From positions 119,064,100-119,128,099 of the forward strand of contig CAMZMU010000041.1 in NCBI GenBank assembly GCA_947311845.1: a DNA stretch of 64,000 bases. The letters run 5' to 3'. Positions 34,605-46,500 of the stretch are shown here, piece by piece; position 1 is the first letter of the stretch; each line of letters starts with the position of its first letter. The translations under genes and the position numbers were made by a program. This stretch comes from Poa pratensis (lineage: Eukaryota; Streptophyta; Magnoliopsida; Poales; Poaceae). The notes beneath the pieces are model-generated. The model did no database searches, was not told where the DNA came from, and saw only the letters and a program-made list of their open reading frames with translations.

Positions 34605-34635
34605 CGCGGTGTGACGCCGCGCGAAATTCCACTAG
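34605..34635 (+). repeat. Helitron 3' terminus (hairpin plus CTAG)
   Basis: A 5-bp stem with a 7-base loop lies 10 bases before the terminal CTAG. It is followed by T. Confidence 0.65.
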
Positions 34636-34777
34636 TACACCATAATTTTTCGGAATTATTTTCCATCCATAGGATAATATGGACTATACCCAGAGCATTG
34701 TTGACGTCAACTGTGATGACAAAGCTGCCAGTGCCATCTCTAACTTTCAAGTTTATCCTGATTTAGAAAAAGAAATA

Positions 34778-34832
34778 CTACCTCCGTCCTAAATAAACAT
34801 TCCAAAAAATATCTTATATTTAGGGACAAAGG
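34778..34832. mobile_element. Stowaway MITE remnant, 55 bp
   Basis: CTACCTCCGTCCTAAATAAAC at one end pairs with TAGGGACAAAGG at the other, with TA on both sides. The length suggests a large internal deletion. Confidence 0.55.
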
Positions 34833-34997
34833 TATAAAATATAATTTGAGGCTCAGTGTTTCCTTAGATCACCTTAGGAAAACAAAGAGAAAACAATCTC
34901 TACCTTCTAGGTGAAATAAGAATGCAGCTTTGTGACTATTCCCTCGCAGGGGGCGACTACCATTGCACGAGATCCTTTTGTGCTCAGTAGAGATATA

Positions 34998-36466
34998 CTA
35001 GGGAAATTCGCGCGGCGACAGGCCGCGCCCGTGCGGTGACACAACATAAATAAATTGTGGAAGGTCGAATTGCTCAAAAGTAATGTAATTGCATCAAAAT
35101 TCTGTATTATGTATTTATATAATATATATTTTATTATCTTATATGTAGCAAATTTGTAAGGAAGAAAACATAAAAGTTCCTGGATTCTCAATTTATTTTG
35201 TAAAAAAAGAAACACGACGCGCCCGTGTGGTGACACAACATAAAGCTGGATTCTCCATTTAATTTGTAAAAAAGAAGATTCTCGTTTGTAGAATCTCGAT
35301 AAAGAAAAAAAAACCGACTATGGGATTTGAACCGATGACCCTCGCATTTGGTATGAAGTAACATACTTTTAAAAGTGTTTTATTTTGAGCCGTGCTTGAT
35401 TAAAAAAGTGATCTTCTTCATAGACCATAACCAAAATTTGCATGGGGAGTTAAAAGACATGTATCAACTATTAAAGTGTCGGAAGAAAAGACATATATTG
35501 GTCAATTAGCGAGAAGTTAAGCATGTGTTAAAAAGATCGGATTACAGTCCTTTTATTTGTAAGCTAAAAGTATGAAACAAATGTACAAAAAATCTAACTT
35601 TCAGATTTATCACAACCGGACAAAAGATATCGTGATCCATTAGACATGAGTGCAAACACAGGTTGGGTATTGATGGAAATAAGCTGGGTGTCAAAAAAGC
35701 GCTATGTATTCTTAAAAATGCCTTGGATTTGATGCTGCATTTGGGCGCCAATGTCTAGACTAATTGTCGCCACATAGCTGAGTTTTCTTCTAACATCATT
35801 TGCATCATAGGATTAGGTATTGTATAAAAGGTCAAAACAAAATAGGCACTACATAAGTAGAGAATTAAATAGAGTGAAATGAAAGGAAAGCAAGAAAAAC
35901 ACAAATCAAAATTAGAGGAATCCATAGTTGCAACGGCTGATAGGAAGAACGGTGAGACGGCGCCGCCGGGGGACAGGAAACCAGACAACACACCGTGAAG
36001 CCCAGTACGGACAGACCCAGCCGATGCAGCAAGGGAAGAGCCAAGAGGGGCAATATCCTGTGACACATGCCAACAACAGGCGAAGCATCAGATTAATAAG
36101 TACTGTTCACCACACAAATAATTTTTGGTTGCGGACGCTTATCTAGAAAACAATCCAGAATTTGAATGGTGTTGAGAAGGGTGTTTATGATTACAAAATC
36201 CTTTTTTGTATGTGAACAACTTACAATTTACATAAAGTCACCTATGCTATAGCTGAGTGATATAAATATACGATGTGCAAATATGATATCTGAATTAGTA
36301 CTTATGATCATACATGTATGTCACTATATGTGACCAAGTACATGACTTTCGGAACAAATTCAGTGCACTCGTCAAGAGAATAATAGAGGGAAAAGGAGCG
36401 GGAGATGCACAATTGGGTTTAAAAGGTAGGAAATATTTAGTGTTTTTTGTATGGAGTAAGTGTTGG
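34998..36466 (-). mobile_element. Second Helitron 3' end (minus strand), 5' end not found
   Basis: On the minus strand a perfect 7-bp stem (GCGCGGC, loop CTGTC, GCCGCGC; 35028-35010) is followed after 8 bases by CTAG at 35001-34998 and then T. This is a strong Helitron terminus facing the first one. The other end is not identified and the end coordinate is only the limit of this stretch. A GCGCCCGTGNGGTGACACAACATAA segment is duplicated at about 35026 and 35220. No gene is seen. Confidence 0.45.
35312..35360 (-). other. tRNA-like B-box fragment
   Basis: On the minus strand GGTTCAAATCC (35333-35323) matches the Pol III B box, within a T-arm-like context followed by a T run. No complete cloverleaf can be drawn. 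It could be a tRNA-derived SINE remnant. Confidence 0.3.
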
Positions 36467-36471
36467 AAGGT

Positions 36472-37605
36472 TGTCGGCCCAGTGAAAACCAGGGTGTCAT
36501 GGGCCGGCCTGCCAAAGCCCTCGAACGCTCCGCAGGAATTTCTGCTAAGGACCAGACGTTCAGCCTGGCGACCCTTGCGAGGCATTTTCCCTCGCGAGGG
36601 CTTACTTGCTCGACCGAGCATTTCTGCTAAGGACCAAAACGATCGGCCTGGAGGCCTCGAGAGGGACCTCTGCCTCGAGAAGGCCTCTCCTAGAAGATCT
36701 TCAGGCCCTGGCGCGTCTCCGCGCCACCCTCGGGAGGTTTTCCCTCGCGAGAAGTCAACGGCTACAGAACCTCGGCGAGGGATCAGGCCTCGCGGGGTTC
36801 CTTCAAGTGGAAGCAAGCTCCTGCGCCGCTGCAGAGCGCATATGGGCTCTGCGCCCGCCGCAGAGTGATGCGCGCGCCTGCGCGTGGTGACGAAGACGCC
36901 GCAGTTGCCATTCTCGTGTATAAAGTGGTCAAAGGAGCTGCGGCGAGCAAAGCGGACTCCAAGACTTGCCAAATTGGTGTTAAAGCGGCCGGCCGCCGCT
37001 ACGCTCCAATTGCGACGTCACCGCGGGGCGCGCCCCAAAGCTCTGCAGCGCTGGCCCACCGTCCTGGTTGGATGGTGGCTTTTTCTGCCAAGACGACGTG
37101 CTCCCTGCCATGGACCGTGTCCATGGATGCCTCCAACGCTGTGCGCTGTGCTCCAACTCGGCGGCATTGTGGTATCCCTTCCCGCCGGAGTTTTTCGGGG
37201 AAGAGGACCAAGCCCAGTATATAAGGAGCCAGTGTACGACCTAGGAGAAGGATCCGGCATTCAACAACCCATTCCACAACCAAGGAGCTACGTCTGGGAA
37301 GAAGACGGAGCTCATTCCACCATAGTCCACCATAGCCACAACAGTGCCCTCGGCAAGCACACTTGTACTGTGAACCTCTCCAAGCAGTGCAATACATCTT
37401 AGCAGGACGTAGGGTTTTTACACCTCCACGGTGGGCCTGAACCTGGGTAGCGGCTCGTGTTACCTCTCTGTCGTGATGATCCACATCGAGCTCGACGAGC
37501 ACCATCGCCGAGGTTGTAGAGGATTTGTTTGACGTTGTGTTTAGCCCCTTACTCGTTTCCTGGCACTTGAGAGACACCCCTAGTTCCTGGGACTAGTCTC
37601 CGACA
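36472..37605 (+). repeat. Gypsy 2 5' LTR
   Basis: Begins TGTCGGCCCAGTG and ends GTCTCCGACA, paired with 47552-48677. Confidence 0.93.
37218..37225 (+). promoter_or_regulatory. LTR TATA box, Gypsy 2
   Basis: TATATAAG in the 5' LTR, also present in the 3' LTR near 48292. Expected to drive the genomic RNA. Confidence 0.6.
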
Positions 37606-37607
37606 TT

Positions 37608-37627
37608 TGGCGCGCCAGGTAGGGGGC
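37608..37627 (+). other. Primer binding site, Gypsy 2
   Basis: TGGCGCGCCAGGTAGGGGGC begins two bases after the 5' LTR, in the usual PBS position. It differs from the PBS of Gypsy 1, so the two elements use different tRNA primers. Confidence 0.75.
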
Positions 37628-37664
37628 TGAGGCGCGTCTTCAACTTCTTCAACCTCTCCGCGCC

Positions 37665-39016
37665 ATGACCGACACGCGAGCTGCGCGTCTCGCGCGACGG
37701 ACGTCCGGCAGGGCCAACACCGAGCCTGCCGCCAACCACAACCCGCGTGGTCGCCCACGCGCCAACCGCGCTTCAGAGCGCAACGCTGAGTCACGCGTCG
37801 AGCACCCTGAGGACGACGGCGGCAACGGCAGTGGCAACGACGGCGACATCGATGGCGAGGACGAGGGAGCTTCCTCCCTGCACCCATCCAGGCGCGAGAG
37901 CGCCTCCACGATGGGCCGAGCAGCGCCCAGTCCAGCCACCGCGCTGCTGATGGCGCAGGAGCTGCTGCGCTACCGTCCCACGCAGGCGGGCCATGACAAC
38001 TGGCTGGGGCGTCTCGAGGAGCTCATCAACGCCGCCGCCGTACCTGCCGCCACCACTGCAGCACCGGCACCCTCCCACTCGCTGGTGCGCCACTCCGGAC
38101 GCGAGGGGAACATAGCGCACGGCGCTCCTCCTCCCCCTCCGCCTCCGCCACCCCCTCCAGCTGCAGCTCCGGCAGCAAACCACCGCGCCGCGTCGCACGC
38201 ATCCTCGCCGCACGACTGCCAGATCGTGCAGCGAACTCCGGCGGACGCCCGCGTGGAGATCGAGCGCCAGAGGGACCGCCACAACCGCGTCGTGCAGGAG
38301 ATCACCGCTGCAGGTCGCCAAAACCGTGGCGTACTCGCCGGCGGCGCCGCGACGTACGCCACGGGCTGCACCGCCTTCACCCGCAACCTGCGCCGCGTCG
38401 TCTGGCCTGTGAAGTTCAAGCCAGACCTCCTCCACGCTACGACGGCAGGACCAACCCTCTGGAGTTCCTGTAGCTCTACACCGTCTCCATCCAAGCTGCA
38501 GGAGGCGACGACAAGGTGATGGCCAACTGGCTTTCCATGGCGCTCAAGGACTCCGCGCTTTCGTGGCTCATGAACCTCCCCGAGAACACCATTGACACGT
38601 GGGAGGACCTCTGCAAGGTCTTCGTAGCCAACTTCAAGGGCACCTACGAACGCGCACTCACCTACAACGACCTTCGCGCGGTGTGCCAGAAGCCTGACGA
38701 AACCCTCCGCAGATACATCCAGCGCTTCAGCCAGGTCCGCAACAAGATTCCGAACATCCCGGACTCGCACGTCATCTCCGCCTTCAGGGAGGACGTCACG
38801 AACCACAGGATGCTCGAGAAGCTCGGCATCCATGACACTCTCTCCTCTGTGGTGAAGCTCTTTGATCTGGTTGACAAGTGCGCCAAGGCTGAAGAAGGCC
38901 TCCTCTTCGTCAAGAAGGAAGTGGAGGAGGACCCTCCAGAGGGGTCCAGGAGCAAGAAGAAGCCCGCAGAGAAGCGCAAGACCACCGCCATCCTCGCGGC
39001 AGAGCCTGACGCATAA
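37665..39016 (+). pseudogene. Gypsy 2 gag, frameshifted
   Basis: The ATG at 37665 opens an Arg/Ala-rich N-terminus with a proline run near 38130-38160. Near 38430 the frame is lost by what looks like one missing base. The gag domain then continues in the next frame with a TAG at 38471-38473, then NWLSMALKDSALSWLMNLPE and KPDETLRRYIQRFSQVRNKI, to TAA at 39014-39016. Beyond that stop the same frame continues into a zinc-knuckle-like YCIYHNRHNHATEDC. A full-length gag cannot be made from this copy as read. Confidence 0.8.
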
Positions 39017-39202
39017 CAGCCTCGCGAGGCCTCTTCGGCGGCTGAAGAGAAAAAGGCGGACAATCGCCCATACTGCATCTACCACAACAGGCACAACCAC
39101 GCCACTGAGGACTGCTGGGAGCTCAAGCAGCTCAGCAAGGAGCGCGAGAAGAACCAGGGCCGCGGCGGAGGCCGTGGTGGCCGTGGAGGCCGTGGTGGCC
39201 GT

Positions 39203-42200
39203 GTGTCCAAACGCACGCCCCGTGAAGCAGAAAGCACGGCGCCAGGCGCCAGAAAGCAAGAGTTCATCATCAAGGAAGTAGAGAAGTTAAAAGAAGCGCA
39301 CATCATCAGAGAAGTTCCACACCCCACATGGCTCTCCAACACGGTGGTCGTTCCCAAGCACACCGGGGGCGGCAGGCTCTGCATCGACTACACCGACCTC
39401 AACAAGGCCTGCCCCAAGGACCCGTACCCCATGCCTCGGATAGACCAGATCGTGGACTCCACCGCCGGCTGCGACCTCCTCTGTTTTCTGGATGCCTTCT
39501 CAGGCTACCACCAGATCAAGATGGCGAAGGAGGATGAGGAGAAGACAGCATTCCTCACCCCTTGTGGTGTGTATTGCTACGTCTGCATGCCCTTTGGCCT
39601 GAAGAACGCCGGCGCCACCTTCCAGAGGCTCATGAGGAAGGCCTTGGGGGCTCAGATGGGAAGAAATGCAGAAGCCTACGTCGACGACATCGTGGTCAAG
39701 ACTCGCGAGGAGCACACCCTCATGGAGGACCTCGAGGAGACCTTTGCCAGCCTGCGCAAAGTAAGCATCAAGCTGAACCCCGCCAAGTGCGTCTTCGGGG
39801 TACCGTCAGGCAAACTCCTCGGGTTCCTAGTGTCTCACCGCGGCATAGAAGCGAATCCTGACAAGATCAAAGCCATAGAAGAGATGCAGCCACCTCGTCG
39901 CCTTAAGGACATGCAGCGCCTCGCGGGATGCATGGCCAGCCTCGGCCGTTTCATCTCCAAGTTCGGCGAGAGGGCGCTGCCATTTTTCAAGCTCATGAAG
40001 CGGTCTGGCACGTTCAAGTGGACGCCTGAGGCGGACAAGGCATTTGAAGACCTGAAGAAGTACTTGGCTAGCCCACCTGTCATGGTTGCCCCAAGGCCCG
40101 GCGAGCATCTGAAGCTGTACCTATCAGCCACTCCACAAACAGTGAGCGCAGCCTTGGTGGCAGAAAGGGAAGAGCCAGTCCTCGCCAAGAAGGACACCGC
40201 CACGCCAAGCCCAGATCCCCCCGACAAGGAAACATCCTCTTCAGGCCCTGAGCCCCATGCCGAGCCCGCACAACCAGAAGGCACCCTCGTCGAGGGTCCA
40301 CCTCTCGAGAGGCTCGACAAGGCTCCCGAGGAACCCAGCGCTGCGTCACCATCGACAGCCCTCGTCGAGCATCCCGTCTACTTCGTCAGCACTGTGCTGC
40401 GAGATGCTCGCGAGCGGTACACTATGCAGCAGAAGCTCCTCCTCGCGCTCCTCATCGCTTCCAGGAAGCTGCGCCACTACTTCCAGGGCCACCCCATCAC
40501 GGTGGTCACATCATTCCCTCTGGAGCAGATCCTGCGCAATCCAAACGCCACTGACCGCGTCGCAGGGTGGAACATTGAGCTGCAACCTTTTGGCCTGCGC
40601 TTCGACACCACCAGGGTCATCAAGGGGAGAGCATTGGCTGACTTCGTCGCCGAGTGGACAGACACCAGCAAGAAGAGCCTCATGAGGCAGAATCCACGCC
40701 AGCAGGAGACACGGTGCCAAGCCACTGGACCATGCACTTCGACGGAGCATTCGCATGCCAGAACGCTGGGGCTGGCGTCGTCCTGACCTCACCCAAGGGC
40801 GACAAGCTCTACTACGCCGTCCAGCTGTGCTTCACGACAGACAAGGTCTCCAACAACATCGCCGAGTACGAGGGCCTCCTCGCCGGGCTCAGAGCCGCAA
40901 TCGCCCTCGGCATCAAGCGCTTACTCATCAAGGGCGACTCCCAGCTCCTCGTCAACTTCTCCAACAAGAGCTACACGCCTAAGGACGGCCATATGGCCGC
41001 TTACCTCGAGGAGGTCCGCAAGCTCGAGAAACACTTCAAGGGGATGGAGCTCAGGCACATCCCACGAAGGGAGAACCAGGAGGCCGACGACATCGCCAGG
41101 CGAGCATCACGCAGAGAAGCCCAGCAGGCGGGCGTGTTCGAGGAGAGGCTCACCAGGGCATCGGTGAAACAGCCAAAAGAAGCCGTTGAAATGAACATGG
41201 ACGAAGAGCTCCCACCACCACCAACATCTGGAGCACCAGGCTGCGGTCCACCCACAGGGGAACGCCTGCTGCTGGCCATGACACACCAAGAGACGGGCTG
41301 GATCGATGAGCTCAAGGAGTACCTCAGGGACGGAGTCCTCCCTGAAGAGGACGCAGAAGCAGAGAGAGTTGCTCGCCAGGCCAAGTCATACTGCCTTCAC
41401 GAGGGAGACCTGTACCGCAAGCGTCCAAATGGAGTTGCACTAAAATGCGTCCCCCCTGAAGAAGGCCGCCAGCTGATCAAGGACATACACAGTGGAGAAT
41501 GTGGCCACCACTCATCATCACGCACCCTCGCAGGGAAAGTCTTCAGGAGTGGTTCTATTGGCCCTCAGTGCTTCAAGATGCAACCCCATGTCCAGCTGCG
41601 AGGCATGCCAGTTCCACGCCAAGCAAGTCCACCAGCCCGCTGGGGCTCCAGACCATCCCCTCTCCTGGCCCTTGCGGTCTGGGGGCTGGACATCCTGGGA
41701 CCTTTCCCACGCTCCAGCGGGGGCTACCGCTACCTCTACGTCGCCATCGACAAGTTCACCAAATGGGCGGAGGTTGAAGCGGTGCGCACCATCCCGGCGA
41801 GATCAGCGGTGAAATTCATCAGAGGCCTGGCCTGTCGCTTCGGCGTGCCAAATCGCATCATCACCGACAACGGCTCGCAGTTCACCAGCGGCATCTTCAG
41901 GGCCTACTGCGAGAGTCTCGGCACACGGCTCTGCTTCGCCTCGGTGGCTCATCCACGAAGCAACGGGCAGGCTGAGCGGGCGAACGCAGAAGTGCTCAAG
42001 GCCTCAAGACAAGAAGCTTCAATCGCCTCAAGGCCCACGGCAAGAACTGGATTGAAGAGCTCCCCTCCGTGCTCTGGTCCATCCGCACCACCGCCACGAA
42101 GCCCACTGGAGAAACGCCGTTCGCTCTCGTCTATGGCGCTGAAGCAGTCCTCCCCACCGAGATCAAGCATGGGTCCCCACGGATCCTTGCTTTCAACGAG

Positions 42201-42524
42201 GACAACCAAGAGGAGCTCCACAACGACGACTTGCTGCTGCTCGATGGACTACGTCGCCGTGCCGCCCTCCGAGCGGCAAAGTACCAGCAAGACCTGCGCC
42301 GCTACCACAGCCGCCACATACGGCCGCGCACCCTCGAGACAGGCGATCTCGTCCTCAGGAGGATCCTCTCCAGAGAAGGCCTCCACAAGCTCTCACCCAT
42401 GTGGGAAGGCCCCTACAGGGTCGCGCACATCGCCAGGCCTGGCGCGGTGCGGCTCGAGACGGAAGACGGCGATCCGATCAAAAATCCATGGAACATCGAG
42501 CACCTACGCAAGTTCTACCCGTGA
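39203..42524 (+). pseudogene. Gypsy 2 pol (RT, RNase H, integrase), multiple frameshifts; no protease
   Basis: RT occupies about 39260-40400 with FLDAFSGYHQI and YVDD (AEAYVDDIVVK), both preserved. The RNase H-like domain begins near 40728 (MHFDGAFACQNAGAG) in another frame. The integrase zinc finger near 41500-41640 is spread over three frames (GECGHH, then CEACQFHAKQVHQPA). The DDE core resumes (WGLDILGPF, ITDNGSQF, SNGQAERAN), then shifts again near 42000-42070 to a C-terminal part (GETPFALVYGAEAVLP) ending at 42524. Each shift goes in the direction of one missing base. Gag's Gly/Arg-rich end runs directly into the pre-RT linker, leaving no space for a protease. Confidence 0.8.
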
Positions 42525-43589
42525 TCACGTCGCGGCAGGCATTTTTTGTCTCAAGAGGGAAGCTCGCGTCTTCACCTCCCAGCTTCACCAAGCTTTCCCT
42601 TCACGAGGGCCATCTCCACTGAGAGTTTCCTACAACGCGTTGCCACGGGCCGCGGGAAGCCTCAGCCACTCCATGTGGAACCCCATGCCCAGACATGGCG
42701 GACTTTGTCTTGGCCTCGCCAAGTGTAATGAACAATTTCAGGTCATCATGAACCTATTGCGCTTCGGCGCCGTTATGTAATATTGCTTGGTGAGTTTGCT
42801 TTCTTACATTTCATTCGCGCTCACATTTTTCCCCATGCGCACCTCGCGAGCGGGGGCTGAGCACGGTGCCTGTGTCTCGGGAGCATCCCAGCAGCATCGT
42901 AAAATCCAAAGGATCCGAGCTCTAACTCGTGGCTCTCCGCCCACGACCGTTATCTCACCAAAGAGCTCTGACTCGTGGGTTAGCTCCCATGCACGTCACC
43001 TCACCAAGGACCTTGGTGCTTATTCTCCTCGTGAGATACCCATGAGGAAATCTATGAGCGCGCATGAGTTGTACAACTATGCTTTGCTTGTGGGTTCCTC
43101 TCTCTCTCTCTCTCCAAACAGGGAACAAGACGCCTTGCAGGGCTCCAAAAGCTCCAAGCCAGTCTCAGGCAGCCTCGAGAGGGAGAACACCTCACCAGGA
43201 ACACAACACCCTCTACAAAGCAGGCGTCTCGCCAGAGCTAAGTCCAGAACTTACGCCTCATGAGCTCTTTTTCCCTCTCGCTGGTTTTGTCGCCCCTCGA
43301 GCCTCTCTTTTCTCTCTTACGCCTCATGGGCTGCTTGCACGTCAAAGGGGAGCCCCTGAGCATCGCGCCTCGAGGGCTCTTACCTCTCTAAGCCTTACGC
43401 ACCCCCCGGCCTTGTCGAGCCCTGACTCCGGCATACCGAAGCGGCGGTGCTATTTGCGCTAAGAGCAGGGTCCTAACGACGTAGAGCGAAAAAGACATGA
43501 GGGAACAGATAAAAGGCCTCCCGAGGGGCACCACACTTGCACAAAGTTAAAGTGTCTTTACAAACCAGCACGAAATAAAAGCACAAGTC
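42525..43589. other. Convergent spacer in Gypsy 2
   Basis: The region between the pol and antisense-gene 3' ends. It contains a TC dinucleotide run (about 43098-43115) and Gypsy 2-style CCTCGCGAG motifs that also recur in the LTRs. No gene is seen. Confidence 0.5.
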
Positions 43590-46500
43590 TTAAGATAACT
43601 GGTGCCCTTGGCACATCTCTCTACAGGGGCAACCTAAGCAGCGGGGTTGTCGTCGTCCGTCGACGTCCTCGTCATCCACCTCCTCAGCACCAGCCTCGTC
43701 GTCGCTCTCCTCAACCTCGACCCTCTTGAAGCGTTGAGTGTACTTCTCCACGTCGTCCCACACCGAGGCGTCCAGCTTCTCGGCGAGCTCCTTCTCCAGA
43801 GGCTCCATCACAGACGCGAAATCGAAGCCGGGGTGGAGGTGTGCAAGGTTGGCGAAGACTTGGCCGATCGCGACGCCAAGGAGCTCGCGGCTCTCGGTGT
43901 CGACCAAGTCGTCGAGGTTCGTCACGACCTCTTCAAACTTGGTGAGGAGCTGCTCGAAGAAGCCAAGGTAGACGGCGACGTCCTGGTTCCCCTCGACAGA
44001 GAGCCTGGGGGCTTCGGTCCCCAGGCGGCTCGCGACAGCGCGCGCACGCCTCACCAAGGAAGCAAACATGCGCTCCCGCTGGCGCGACAAGACCTGCGCA
44101 GTCAGAGCGCTCCGCCGAGCTTCCTCGACGAGTTCCACAACAGGCCCCACCTGCTGCTGCATCTCGTTCATGTCCTGCGTCAAGGAGGCAAGGTCCTGCT
44201 CCGCGTGCTTCCGAGCCTCCACAGCGTCATGAAGGCGGGAGTCGAATCGCTTCTGAGCCTCAAGCTCCCTGATGCGGGCCTCGAGCTCGTTGCGTCTCTT
44301 CGTGAAGCGCGCCTCCTGCTTCTTGGCCTTGTCCGCGAAGTCCTTCCTGCAATTGTCGCGGAAGAGCTGCTCCTTGGTCGCGGACTCCGCCGCCAGCTGC
44401 TCCTCCTTCTTGCGGAGGTTCTCGTTGGTCAGCGCGAGGCGCTTCTGGTAGAACGCCTCGTCTTGAGTGACTTTGCTCTCGCGAGACTCCAGGTGCTCCC
44501 GCTGCGCGGACTGATCCTTCTCGATCTGTTCGACCTGTTCCTCGCGCTTGCGCAGCTCGGTCTCGCGGGCATCAAGTTCTGCCCCGCGCTGCACCATCTG
44601 GTTCTCACGGACACGCAGGTCCTCGCGGAGCTTCTCCAGGCCTTGCCGCACGGTCTCCGACTCGGCAATGATTCCCGCCTCGCGGTCTAGGAGCTCCTTG
44701 TGCTTGGTGGAGACCGCCGCCTCGCGCGCCGCCAGCTCCTGATGCTTGGCCTCCGTCTCCGCCTCGAGAGCCTCGCGCTTAGCGCTCAGGACCGCAAGGG
44801 TCTCCTCGACCTCGCGGACCACGCTGAGGCGGATCTCTTCAGCAGAGCGCAGCGCCGCCTCGCGTTGCGCCTGGGCTGCCTCGTCCTTCCGGCGGCAGCG
44901 CTCCACGGTCTCCTGGAGGCAAGCCCAGCCCCGCGCAAGCTCGGCGACCTCCTCCGCCCTGGTGCGGTCTTCCTCAGCGAGCTGGGCCTCGAGCCCATCG
45001 AGCACCTCCCTCGCCGAGCGAAGGACGGCCTCTCGGCGAGCGCGACAGGGCGCCGACCCAGCAAGGCTAGGGCCCACGATTCTCCAGAGGGCCTGGAAGC
45101 GCCAGCGCCTGCTGAGGACTCCGGGGCATCGCGCCTTGGGCTCTGGGTGACCTCGAGGCGCGCCTGGGGGCTCTGCTGGGAGCCTCCCTCTTCTTCCGTG
45201 CAAGGGGCTGGGGGCTCTCCCTCGCCTTCTGCGCTGGGAGCCTTCTGGGGGCTCGAGGCGCCCCCCCATCAGCTCCGCCATTTCCCTGCCCCTGGGGAGC
45301 ACTCTCCTCCTCCTCAGGAGCAGGGTTGGCCTTCTCTGCTGAGGCCGTCCCCGCGGCAGCCTCAGCGCCCACCGTAGGCCCTCCAAGGCCCGAGCTCGGT
45401 GGAGGCGACGGCACCGTGGTGTCCTCCATGTCGACGTCAGCATGCGTCTCTGCAGACGCAGCTGTTCCCGCCGTGCCCTCCTTCGCCGGCGGCGTGGTCC
45501 TTGCCGCGTCCACCTCCGGCGTCTTCTCTTGCTGCGCGGGAGAAGCGTCAGGCCGCGAAGGCGGCGGCGTCGTCACTCAGCCTCCTCCTCCCTCTCCTCG
45601 TGGCGCTCCTCCGCCCCAGGAGGTGGCGTCGCAGCCTCGGGAGAGGAAGCGGTGGCCTCGTGGTGCACCTCTTCAGTTGTGGGCGTCACGGACGCCGCGG
45701 CAGAGCCAGAGATCTCTCCAAGTCTCCGGAGCCTCCGCCTCTTTGGCTCCTCGGTGCGTCTGGAGAGGAAAAGACTCAGAAACCCCTCGAGAGGCACACC
45801 AAGAACAACATCAAACAGGAAAGGGAGTACAAAAACTTACGCCGCGGTGTCGACCCACTTCCTCTTCTTCCGCTTCGCGGGCGGAGCACTGGGCCCCGCG
45901 CTCGTCCGTGCCTCTGTCTCCTCCTGGGCCCCGGCGTTCCTGTCGTGGATCGCCTTGGAGCGAGGCTCGCAGTGGCCCGACGAAGCATCGTCATCGTCGC
46001 TCTCCTCCTCCCCCTCAACACGCCGCGAGGGGGCAACCACGAACTCGTCGCCGCTGCCTGAGGAGACTCGTGGACCTCAGCTTCAGGCGCCGCACTCTTC
46101 GAGGCGCTCGAATTCCCCGCCGAGGAAGCAGCGTCTCCCGAGGCGCCGGTCGCGCCCGCATCGGACTCTGCGGGCGTCTCCGTCGTCTCCTCGTCGCCCT
46201 CAACTGGCGCCCCCTGCGCCGCAGACTCCGGGTCCTCGCGAGGCCCAACGTGCCCCTTAGGCACCAGGCCCCACTGATCGAACTTCGGCATCGCCTGCAC
46301 ATGCGAGACGCGGCGCCCGAGATCGATCCGATGAAGCGGCACAGTCTGGTCAGTGGGCACGGGGATGTCGGAGACGTGAAGAGAGTCTCCATGAGGGCGT
46401 GCAATTCCTCCTTGTAGAGGGTAGCGCTCAGGCGCATCTTGTCCCTCTGGTTGGAGTACAGCCACATCGCGTCCGCGTGCCTCTGGAGCGGAGCGATGCG

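Larger units (their letters stand above)
27770..34635 (+). mobile_element. Probable Helitron containing nested elements
   Basis: The 3' end has a hairpin (CGCGG, loop TGTGACG, CCGCG at 34605-34621) followed by CTAG at 34632-34635 and a T, the classic Helitron terminus. The candidate 5' end CCTATATAAAAGACGAGCGG at 27770 resembles TCTATAT-type Helitron starts but has C instead of T at position 1, and it is preceded by A, giving the A/T target. No Rep/helicase gene is present, so it is non-autonomous. Without the solo LTR it would be about 2.1 kb, with a GC-rich segment (28020-28420) that may be captured genic DNA. The 3' end is firmer than the 5' end. Confidence 0.55.

Noticed and set aside
35312..35360. 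Functional tRNA gene
   Set aside because: Only a B-box-like arm is present and no cloverleaf or A box could be drawn.
37970..39259. 429-codon minus-strand open frame
   Set aside because: Mirror of gag in Gypsy 2; its composition follows from the GC-rich sense strand.
43098..43115. CRISPR-like or other array
   Set aside because: A simple TC dinucleotide run; the window is plant nuclear DNA and no spacer-repeat structure exists.
44700..45377. Plus-strand open frames
   Set aside because: They are the reverse of the antisense coiled-coil gene and lack domain features.
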